Below are positions 1 to 5,780 of a DNA stretch of 24,825 nt, piece after piece. Numbering within the stretch: position 1 is the first letter of the stretch; the number at the start of each line of letters is the position of its first letter. The notes beneath the pieces are model-generated. The model saw only the letters and a list, made by a program, of their open reading frames with translations, made no database searches and was not told the DNA's origin. The position numbers and the translations under genes are program-made. This DNA is from Bacteroidota bacterium (lineage in GTDB: Bacteria; Bacteroidota; Bacteroidia; NS11-12g; UBA955), in the NCBI GenBank assembly GCA_005788145.1, contig SXYY01000074.1, positions 1 to 24,825 on the forward strand, given 5' to 3'.

Positions 1-669
1 ACGGTGATGGCTTTGGAGAAGGACATCGACTTGTTGGTTGTTGACGACAATTCACCCGATGGCACCGCCAATCAAGTGGATGCGATGATGTCTCAGTACA
101 ACACCCAAAGAACCAAATTGCACATCCTAAAACGCCAAGGCAAAAACGGCTTGGGCACCGCTTATATCGCAGGTTTCCATTGGGCTTTGGAGCGCAAATA
201 CGAGTACATCTGCGAAATGGATTGCGACTTTTCACACCCGGTAGACCAACTCCCCAACCTAATCGCCAAGTGCGAGGCAGGGGCCGATGTTTGCGTGGGT
301 TCGCGCTATTACGGCGGCGTGGTAAACGTGGTAAATTGGCCGATGGGACGTGTATTGATGAGCTATTATGCGAGCAAATACGTGAAACTCATCACGGGTT
401 TGAACATCGCAGACACCACAGCCGGATTTGTGTGTTACAAGCGCAAAGTGCTGGAGTCCATTGGCATTGACGACATCAAATTCCGTGGATACGCGTTTCA
501 AATTGAAATGAAGTTTCGCTCAGATTGCAAGGGATTTAAAATTCAAGAGCACCCCATTATTTTCACCGATCGCACCGCAGGCACATCAAAAATGAGTACC
601 AAGATTTTCCGTGAAGCCTTGTTTGGAGTGATCGAATTGAAAATCAAACGAATTTTTGGCCGGATTTAA
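1..669 (+). CDS. Polyprenyl-phosphate mannose synthase-like GT2 glycosyltransferase (5' partial)
   Basis: Family 2 glycosyltransferase of the dolichol/polyprenol-phosphate mannosyltransferase type, which transfers a sugar (usually mannose from GDP-mannose) to a polyprenyl phosphate at the inner face of the cytoplasmic membrane. The reading frame is open to the left edge, so the N-terminus is missing; family members begin roughly 20 residues earlier with a PxYNE-type motif. Visible are the nucleotide-binding VVDDNSPDGT, the metal-binding region EMDCDFSHP, and the family-typical stretches GSRYYGG and GYAFQIEMKFR. There is no C-terminal membrane domain, as in the short soluble bacterial and human DPM1-like enzymes. 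It ends 12 nt before a membrane glycosyltransferase that could use its product, so the two probably form an operon. The sugar is inferred from the family and could be glucose or another hexose. Confidence 0.88.
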   Translation, partial: TVMALEKDIDLLVVDDNSPDGTANQVDAMMSQYNTQRTKLHILKRQGKNGLGTAYIAGFHWALERKYEYICEMDCDFSHPVDQLPNLIAKCEAGADVCVGSRYYGGVVNVVNWPMGRVLMSYYASKYVKLITGLNIADTTAGFVCYKRKVLESIGIDDIKFRGYAFQIEMKFRSDCKGFKIQEHPIIFTDRTAGTSKMSTKIFREALFGVIELKIKRIFGRI

Positions 670-681
670 TTTTCACCCAGG

Positions 682-2256
682 ATGTTGAACCGAACGAACG
701 GCGTTTCGATATTTCAGCATCCAATGTTTGGGGCGATTTTAATTTTTTTCTTGTCGATGGGAATCAACCTCATCGGAATCGATAGGCTGAGTTTGACGTC
801 CGACGAGTGCTTCAGCATCTACCATGCCCAGATGTCGCCCCGCCTCATCTACCACCACCTTTCCACTGGGAACAACCCGCCTTTGTATGAATGGATTTTG
901 CATTATTGGATGGGTTGGTTTGGCGACAGTGCTTTCTCGGTTCGATTTCTTTCATTGATTTTTAGCAGCCTCACAACAGCGGCAATATTTATTCTGGGGC
1001 TACAGATGGCTTCCACAGATAGGCCAAGCACGGAACGCAAAGAAAATCTGCGCCTTGGAATCTTGGCTGCGACGTTCTTTTTGGCCAGCAATTACAGCAC
1101 CTTTTTGGCGCATGAAGCCCGCACCTACAATCTCACCTTGTTTTTGGCCACACTCAGTACGCTGTTGTTTGTGCGTTCCTTGCGCAGTCATAAAGGTTGG
1201 ATGACGTATGGCATGGTGGGTGGTCTCATGTGTTTGTCTCACTTTTTCGGGGCTTGGATATTGCTATCCCATGGTTGTTATTGGCTTTGGCAATACCGAT
1301 CCAATAAGCGCGATTTCAATCCTTGGCTCAAGATGTTGCTGGGGTTCGGAATTTCGTTTGGTTGGTATATTCCCAACTTATGGTATCGATTTGTGGATAG
1401 CGCGTCCCAGGGCACCTGGGTAAACCCAGCGCCCTGGGACGCGCCCTATCTAACCCTGTGGAAATACCTGAATACCCCTGCTGCCACAGTCCTTGCAATA
1501 ATTTTGCTGATTTATGCTGTTGTCATGGTTGTCGCTCACCACACAATCAAATCCGCCATGCACAAACAAAGCGCCCAACTCCTAATCTGGCTGTTTGCAC
1601 TGCCCTTTTTCGGACAGTGGTTGTTGAGTTTGGATCATCCCTTTTCCATCCCCATGTTTACCGAGCGATACGCCTCAATCACACTGCCCTTTTTGTGTTT
1701 GATTTTGGCGATGTCGCTGTCCGGGCTGCGGGAACATTTCAACCATTGGATATACAATGTTGTACTCCCTCTTTTCTTATTCACCATACTTTCAGGAAAG
1801 AATTTCACCCCGCCCAATCAAGCTTGCGTGAAAGAGGCACTCCAAAAAACCGCCAAGGAATTGAAGAAAATCTCGACAGAAAACACCCCCATCATTTTGG
1901 AGCCCTACCACGCGGCATTCCAAGCCCTGTATTATGCCGATCACCAGCGATTTCAGCAATATCATCCAGAGGACATTTACAACCACCTCGCCAATCAATT
2001 GTCGCACAGCAACATTTGGATTTTGAAAACCGAAAAAAGCCTCGATAGCCTTGGCTTGTCACAAAAAAAATCATTGGCATACTTGCACTTTGGCGCTGAG
2101 AAATCGAATCACACAAAAAAGATTGAATCACAATTGTTGGCACTGACGAATCAGGGAGGCAAATCAAGGATCGAGCATATTCAACTGCCAACTTCACTCT
2201 GGGGCACCTTCGAAATCAACCATGAAGCCGAATTTTGGCTCATTGAGAAAAAATAA
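682..2256 (+). CDS. GT-C family membrane glycosyltransferase (PMT/ArnT-like)
   Basis: A 524-residue polytopic membrane protein with about ten hydrophobic helices in the first 380 residues and a soluble C-terminal region after that. The first outer loop carries an acidic LTSDECFSIYH motif (about residues 37-47), the usual catalytic DE position of GT-C enzymes. It is followed by NNPPLYEWILHYWMGWFGDS and AFSVRFLS, which match the PMT_2/GT39-like pattern. Such enzymes move a sugar from a polyprenyl-phosphate carrier to a protein, lipid or glycan on the periplasmic side. The upstream gene makes a lipid-linked sugar of the right kind, so a donor-transferase pair is likely, but the acceptor cannot be read from the sequence. 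A large perfect palindrome lies inside the gene (see the separate entry). The ATG follows the preceding stop by 12 nt. Confidence 0.82.
   Translation: MLNRTNGVSIFQHPMFGAILIFFLSMGINLIGIDRLSLTSDECFSIYHAQMSPRLIYHHLSTGNNPPLYEWILHYWMGWFGDSAFSVRFLSLIFSSLTTAAIFILGLQMASTDRPSTERKENLRLGILAATFFLASNYSTFLAHEARTYNLTLFLATLSTLLFVRSLRSHKGWMTYGMVGGLMCLSHFFGAWILLSHGCYWLWQYRSNKRDFNPWLKMLLGFGISFGWYIPNLWYRFVDSASQGTWVNPAPWDAPYLTLWKYLNTPAATVLAIILLIYAVVMVVAHHTIKSAMHKQSAQLLIWLFALPFFGQWLLSLDHPFSIPMFTERYASITLPFLCLILAMSLSGLREHFNHWIYNVVLPLFLFTILSGKNFTPPNQACVKEALQKTAKELKKISTENTPIILEPYHAAFQALYYADHQRFQQYHPEDIYNHLANQLSHSNIWILKTEKSLDSLGLSQKKSLAYLHFGAEKSNHTKKIESQLLALTNQGGKSRIEHIQLPTSLWGTFEINHEAEFWLIEKK
1394..1452. repeat. Long imperfect palindrome inside the GT-C gene
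   Basis: Direct reading gives a 14-bp perfect inverted repeat: GCGCGTCCCAGGGC at 1400-1413 and its exact complement at 1431-1444. Between the arms, CTGGG (1416-1420) pairs with CCCAG (1425-1429) around a TAAA loop. Outside them, GATAG (1396-1400) can pair with CTATC (1446-1450) if two Cs on the right bulge, and two more pairs, one of them a wobble, extend the helix to 1394 and 1452. The whole structure is in frame and encodes part of a periplasmic or loop segment around DSASQGTW. A chance perfect 14-bp repeat with so short a loop is very unlikely in 25 kb. Its function is unknown. Confidence 0.85.
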
Positions 2257-2267
2257 ACTTATATTTG
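2234..2267 (+). promoter_or_regulatory. Putative Bacteroidota promoter of corA
   Basis: The -7 box TATATTTG (2260-2267) matches TAnnTTTG. An upstream TTTG (2234-2237) lies 22 nt away, slightly longer than the usual spacing of about 19-20. The promoter overlaps the stop of the glycosyltransferase gene and leaves a leader of about 40 nt before corA. The -7 match is good and the -33 match moderate. Confidence 0.5.
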
Positions 2268-2315
2268 CAGCACTTTTCCAAATGGAAGGCGAACCCCGAA
2301 GTATAAACCAATTCA

Positions 2316-3266
2316 ATGATGCGCGTCTACTATCAGCGTCAAAATCGTGTGCAGAAGGTGCAAACGTTGTCTCAGTTGGAGACAATGGATGGATTGGTGT
2401 GGATCGACCTTCAAAACCCCTCTGCGGCTGAGATTGCCGATGTAGAAGCAAATTTCGAATTCAAATTCCAGTCGCGACAACAACAGTTAGAGATTGAGAG
2501 TTCATCACGGTATTTCGAAACCGATGATGAGATCATTGCGAACAGCAACTTCTTGCATTTCGACCAGAAATCTGGCTTATTCCATTCCAATGCCGTGTCG
2601 TTCATCTTGCAGGATGATATTCTCTTTACCTATCGCGATGCCGACTTAAGTGCATTTTCTGATTGCGTAAAGAAGATCAAGGCCACAGGGCGATTGTTCC
2701 ATACCGGTAAACAAATCATGGCCACTTTGTTGGAAATGGGTGTCGATAACGACGCTGATTTGCTCGAGGGATTGGCGAAACAAGTGGCAGGTTTATCCAA
2801 AGAACTATCGCTCACCCAAAACCCCAACGAAACCATCATTCTGGAAATCAACCGGATGCAAGAATTAACGATGGAATTGCGACAGAACGCGGTCGATAAG
2901 CAACGCGTACTCAGTGCCATTTTAAAAAGCCGGGAGTTTGAGGGAGAAGATTACGAGCGGTTGCGCATTGTGATCAAAGATATTAACTCACTGATTGACC
3001 ACACCAACTTCAATTTCGAGAGATTGGAGTATTTGCAAAACACTTTTTTGGGTTTGATCAACATCGAGCAGAACAAAATCATCAAGATCTTTACGGTTGC
3101 CTCGGTGATTTTCATGCCACCAACGCTCATCGCCAGCATTTATGGCATGAACTTCGAATTCATTGACGCGTTCAAATGGAAATACGGCTTCGCCTTTTCT
3201 ATCGGGTTGATGATGTTATCGTCTTTGGGTACCCTGTATTTCTTCCGCCGCCGCAAGTGGTTGTAA
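2316..3266 (+). CDS. corA: CorA-family magnesium/cobalt transporter
   Basis: A 316-residue CorA-type divalent cation channel of the inner membrane; pentamers take up Mg2+ and related ions. The diagnostic YGMNFE (GMN signature) is near residue 275, at the end of the first of two C-terminal membrane helices. The second helix is followed by the basic tail FFRRRKWL. The long soluble N-terminal part includes the helical region ending in HTNFNFERLEYLQNTFLGLINIEQNK, as expected for the stalk helix. Two ATGs are adjacent (2316 and 2319) and either could be used. The gene stands alone behind its own putative promoter. Its last four codons and stop lie in an 18-bp sequence repeated at 4014-4031, on the far side of the higBA module. 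Confidence 0.93.
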   Translation: MMRVYYQRQNRVQKVQTLSQLETMDGLVWIDLQNPSAAEIADVEANFEFKFQSRQQQLEIESSSRYFETDDEIIANSNFLHFDQKSGLFHSNAVSFILQDDILFTYRDADLSAFSDCVKKIKATGRLFHTGKQIMATLLEMGVDNDADLLEGLAKQVAGLSKELSLTQNPNETIILEINRMQELTMELRQNAVDKQRVLSAILKSREFEGEDYERLRIVIKDINSLIDHTNFNFERLEYLQNTFLGLINIEQNKIIKIFTVASVIFMPPTLIASIYGMNFEFIDAFKWKYGFAFSIGLMMLSSLGTLYFFRRRKWL

Positions 3267-3269
3267 AAC
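3252..3269 (+). repeat. 18-bp direct repeat, copy 1 (3' end of corA)
   Basis: CGCAAGTGGTTGTAAAAC is identical to 4014-4031. After one mismatch the match continues for AAA, making 21 of 22 positions. This copy contains the last four sense codons (Arg-Lys-Trp-Leu) and the stop of corA, a conserved CorA ending, so it is probably the ancestral site. The two copies are offset by 762 bp and bracket the AT-rich higB-higA module and its promoter. Confidence 0.9.
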
Positions 3270-3304
3270 GAAATCCGCACCAGATTGTAGCGGCTCGCTC
3301 AAAC

Positions 3305-3595
3305 TCATTGTGTGAGGGGGTGAATTTTATCCAATGTTTCTCTTTGAATTTCATTTTCCAGCTCGATGTCATAATCAATCTGCAATTGAATCCAGAAGTG
3401 AGCTGAATTTCCAAAAAACTTGGAGAACCGCAAAGCGGTATCAACCGATACCCTCCTCTTACCGGCGACTATTTGACTTATCCGCGTTTGAGGAATGAAT
3501 GTGGCTTTGGCCAAGCGATACGCTGAAATTCCAAGCGCATCCAAAAACTCAATTTTGAGCACTTCCCCAGGGTGTATGTTCCGTATTTTTTCCAT
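3305..3595 (-). CDS. higA: HigA-family antitoxin (XRE-type HTH)
   Basis: A 96-residue antitoxin of the HigA/VapI type, expected to bind and neutralise the neighbouring HigB toxin and to repress the operon. The opening RNIHPGEVLKIEFLDALG is typical of the family. The helix-turn-helix spans about residues 22-62 (SAYRLAKATFIPQTRISQIV followed by AGKRRVSVDTALRFSKFFG), and an acidic C-terminal helix follows. It begins 1 nt after the stop of the toxin gene, so the order is toxin first and antitoxin second, the usual higBA arrangement and the reverse of most type II modules. It ends 38 bp from the convergent corA, with no clear terminator between. The region is AT-richer than the flanking housekeeping genes. 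Confidence 0.9.
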   Translation of the reverse strand: MEKIRNIHPGEVLKIEFLDALGISAYRLAKATFIPQTRISQIVAGKRRVSVDTALRFSKFFGNSAHFWIQLQIDYDIELENEIQRETLDKIHPLTQ

Positions 3596-3596
3596 T

Positions 3597-3878
3597 TCAG
3601 TGATAATCTACAATTTCCACGTCATGAGGACTGTCATTTTCCCAATAAAACAACAATCGCCATTTCTTGTTGATTCGAATGCTGTGATAGCCCTCAAGGT
3701 TCCCTGATAATTTCTCGAGGTGATTGCCTGGCGGGACTCTCAAATCATTCAAATTCAGAGCAGCATTTAGCATTCGCAATTTCCTCCTAGCCACAGATTG
3801 GATTTCGGCAGGAAATTTGGTCGATGTAAAACCGTTCCAAATCAACTCTGTATCGCTGCAAGTAAAATTCACTATCAT
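3597..3878 (-). CDS. higB: HigB-family toxin (RelE superfamily mRNA interferase)
   Basis: A 93-residue toxin of the RelE/HigB fold. Family members bind the ribosomal A site and cut mRNA during translation, slowing growth when the antitoxin is lost. Recognisable elements are the basic segment around residues 30-36 (ARRKLRML), LRVPPGNHLEKLSG, the core YHSIRINKKWRLLFYW and the terminal DVEIVDYH. The length is normal and I see no frameshift, so it should be functional. The ATG at 3878 lies about 35 nt downstream of a strong minus-strand promoter with a tandem-repeat operator in between. GC content is low here (22 of 60 bases at 3601-3660, against 35 of 60 at 4621-4680 in pgk), consistent with acquisition by transfer. 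Confidence 0.9.
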   Translation of the reverse strand: MIVNFTCSDTELIWNGFTSTKFPAEIQSVARRKLRMLNAALNLNDLRVPPGNHLEKLSGNLEGYHSIRINKKWRLLFYWENDSPHDVEIVDYH

Positions 3879-3879
3879 G

Positions 3880-3907
3880 ATTCACAATACTTACCATTCA
3901 CAATACT
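3880..3907. promoter_or_regulatory. Tandem direct-repeat operator candidate of higBA
   Basis: ATTCACAATACT occurs twice, at 3880-3891 and 3896-3907, with a 4-nt spacer (16-bp period). A partial third copy, ATTCACTATC, precedes it around 3867. The repeats lie between the higB start codon and the -7 box, over the expected transcription start. That is where a HigA-type repressor would bind for autoregulation. The 16-bp period is about one and a half helical turns. Confidence 0.6.
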
Positions 3908-3912
3908 ATCGT

Positions 3913-3942
3913 CAAAGATAAGTAAATAATTTTTAATCAAAA
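3913..3942 (-). promoter_or_regulatory. Promoter of higBA
   Basis: On the minus strand a perfect TATCTTTG -7 box (3920 to 3913) is preceded by TTTTG (3942 to 3938), with 17 nt between TTG and the box, in an A/T-rich context. This is among the best promoter matches in the window. It gives a leader of about 30 nt that contains the repeat operator. Confidence 0.75.
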
Positions 3943-4013
3943 ATACAGAGCCAAATTTCTCTTCGAAAACTATTGGCAACAATGACAACACAACTTTTCT
4001 CCGTGGCAATAAT

Positions 4014-4031
4014 CGCAAGTGGTTGTAAAAC
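4014..4031 (+). repeat. 18-bp direct repeat, copy 2
   Basis: Second exact copy of CGCAAGTGGTTGTAAAAC. It repeats the last codons and stop of corA outside that gene, as a short corA stub, and ends 19 bp before the -7 box of the next gene. Recombination between the copies would remove 762 bp carrying the whole toxin-antitoxin module and leave corA intact. Confidence 0.9.
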
Positions 4032-4050
4032 CAAACGTGGAGAGCGTTGT

Positions 4051-4058
4051 TATCTTTG
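4051..4058 (+). promoter_or_regulatory. -7 promoter box of the 4078 gene
   Basis: A perfect TATCTTTG. The best upstream TTG (4023-4025) lies inside repeat copy 2 at 25 nt, which is too far, so the -33 element is weak or absent. The box lies inside the longest possible reading frame (from 3973), which argues that translation starts downstream at 4078. Confidence 0.6.
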
Positions 4059-4077
4059 CGTGCAACGAAAATTTCGG

Positions 4078-4560
4078 ATGTTTGGCTTCGCATGTGCAAC
4101 ACTGTTGTGTTTAGCCGCAGCAACCCCTCAGGATTGGATTAACATTCGTTCACTATATCGACAAGCACTCAAATCTGAGGGCCCTTTGAATGATTTCAGT
4201 TCAAAATCAAAATCATTGGCCGATGTAGATCCCCTAGCCAAGGCATACTATGGCACAGCCCTCGCCCTCCGGGCTCGGGGCTCAATCGCCCCAACAACAA
4301 AACTCTCCCTGGCAAACCAAGCTCAACAGCAACTCAATGCCGCCGCTGCCCTGCAACCCAAAAACCTTGAAATACGCTTCCTGAGATATTCCTTCGAATA
4401 CGGAACCCCCTCCTTCCTCAACATGAAGAAAAATATGTTGGCCGACAAACCCCTGGCCGTTCAATTCGCCAAAAACCCATCGCCCATCAAAGACATCGCC
4501 ATTCAATTTCTCAATGCCTGCGACGACCTTACTGCCGCTGAAAAATCAGCCCTGAGGTAA
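4078..4560 (+). CDS. Conserved hypothetical exported protein
   Basis: A 160-residue protein starting MFGFACATLLCLAAATPQDW, which looks like a short signal peptide with a cysteine near the end of the hydrophobic stretch. Export is likely; lipoprotein processing is possible but the lipobox is poor. The rest is mostly helical. A segment resembling a TPR-like helical pair (AQQQLNAAAALQPKNLEIRF) leads into RFLRYSFEYGTPSFLNMKKN, a pattern I associate with uncharacterised small Bacteroidota proteins. The frame is open upstream to 3973, but that extension crosses the -7 box and repeat copy 2 and lacks a signal peptide at its start, so 4078 is preferred. The function is unknown. The stop is 1 nt from the stop of the convergent pgk. 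Confidence 0.65.
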   Translation: MFGFACATLLCLAAATPQDWINIRSLYRQALKSEGPLNDFSSKSKSLADVDPLAKAYYGTALALRARGSIAPTTKLSLANQAQQQLNAAAALQPKNLEIRFLRYSFEYGTPSFLNMKKNMLADKPLAVQFAKNPSPIKDIAIQFLNACDDLTAAEKSALR

Positions 4561-4571
4561 ATTACCCCTCA
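4553..4571. other. Inverted repeat spanning two convergent stop codons
   Basis: TGAGG (4553-4557) and TAA (4558-4560) face TTA (4562-4564) and CCTCA (4567-4571) with two unpaired Cs. Both genes' stop codons lie within it. There is no T-tract, so a role in bidirectional termination is only a guess. Confidence 0.35.
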
Positions 4572-5752
4572 ATCGCCGCGATACCCGGCAACACCTTGCC
4601 CTCAAAGTACTCCAACAACGCGCCACCACCGGTACTCACGTAGCTAACCTTATCGTCGAACCCGAACTGATACACCGCCGCCGCACTGTCGCCGCCACCA
4701 ATCAAACTGAAAGCACCCGTAACTGTAGCATCCGCCACCGACTGAGCCACCGTTTTGGTACCACGCTCAAAAGCAGGCATCTCAAAAACGCCCATCGGAC
4801 CATTCCACAAAATCGTTTTGCTGTTCAACAACACATCCCTGAAAGCCCCGCAAGCCTTCTCACCAATGTCCAACCCCATCCAACCACTCGGAATCTGATC
4901 ACTCGCGCAATTCTGCGTATTGGCATCCGCCGCAAACTTATCGGCAATGGTAGAATCCACGGGCAAATGAATTTTCACGCCCTTCGCTTCCGCCTTCTTC
5001 ATAATGTCAATACAAGTCTCCAAACGCTCCATCTCGCACAAACTGTTGCCAATCTCTCCGCCCTGCGCCTTGAAAAACGTATACGCCATCCCGCCACCAA
5101 TGATGATGTGGTCGGCCGTACTCAATAAATTCTCAACAATCAAAATTTTATCACTCACCTTCGCACCGCCCACAATGGCTGTAAACGGACGCTTTGGCGC
5201 CTTCATCACCTGATCCGCATTCGCCACTTCCTTGGCCATCAAATAGCCAAACGCTTTCCTACCCGCGAAGAAATCCGCGATAATCGCCGTGCTGGCATGT
5301 GCACGGTGCGCCGTTCCAAAGGCATCATTCACATAAAAAGTCCCCATCGACGCCAACTTCGCCGCAAAATCACGATCGCCCTTCTCCTCCTCCTTGTAAA
5401 AACGCAAATTTTCTAGCAACAGGACTTCACCGGCTTGCAAACTGCTCGACAAATGCGCTGCTTCTTCTCCGATGCAGTCCGAGGCGAAGCGAACATTCGT
5501 GCCAACCAAACCCGATAAGTGAGACACCAAATGTTTCAACGAGTATTTTTCGGTCGGACCTTCTTTCGGACGTCCCAAATGGCTCATCAAAATCACCGAT
5601 CCGCCATCGCCGAGAATTTTTTGGATGGTTGGCAATGCCGCCCTCATCCGAGAATCATCGGTTATGTTGAATTCAGCATCCAAGGGCACGTTAAAATCCA
5701 CGCGGACCAACACGCGCTCTCCAGCAAAATCAATAGTCTCAACAGTATTCAT
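4562..5752 (-). CDS. pgk: Phosphoglycerate kinase
   Basis: Cytosolic glycolytic enzyme interconverting 1,3-bisphosphoglycerate with ADP and 3-phosphoglycerate with ATP. At 396 residues it has the normal bacterial length. The N-domain has the signature RVLVRVDFNVPLD (about residues 13-25), the substrate-binding HLGRPK (about 58-63), LLLENLRFYKEEEKGD and FVNDAFGTAHRAHAS-like residues. The nucleotide-binding C-domain has VGGAKVSDKI, the WNGPMGVFE hinge region and the terminal GGGDSAAAV plus STGGGALLEYFEGK. It starts 28 nt after the glyS stop with no clear promoter in the gap, so it may be read from glyS or further upstream. Its stop faces a convergent gene at a distance of 1 nt. Confidence 0.98.
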   Translation of the reverse strand: MNTVETIDFAGERVLVRVDFNVPLDAEFNITDDSRMRAALPTIQKILGDGGSVILMSHLGRPKEGPTEKYSLKHLVSHLSGLVGTNVRFASDCIGEEAAHLSSSLQAGEVLLLENLRFYKEEEKGDRDFAAKLASMGTFYVNDAFGTAHRAHASTAIIADFFAGRKAFGYLMAKEVANADQVMKAPKRPFTAIVGGAKVSDKILIVENLLSTADHIIIGGGMAYTFFKAQGGEIGNSLCEMERLETCIDIMKKAEAKGVKIHLPVDSTIADKFAADANTQNCASDQIPSGWMGLDIGEKACGAFRDVLLNSKTILWNGPMGVFEMPAFERGTKTVAQSVADATVTGAFSLIGGGDSAAAVYQFGFDDKVSYVSTGGGALLEYFEGKVLPGIAAIEG

Positions 5753-5780
5753 GGTTTGATAGGTTTTGGGTTCTATGGGA

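Noticed and set aside
3252..4031. Insertion sequence or integron cassette as the explanation of the flanking repeat
   Set aside because: There is no transposase or integrase, no terminal inverted repeats and no attC-like fold visible; only the repeat itself is supported.
3973..4077. Upstream in-frame start of the small exported protein
   Set aside because: It crosses repeat copy 2 and a perfect -7 box, and would place the signal peptide internally.
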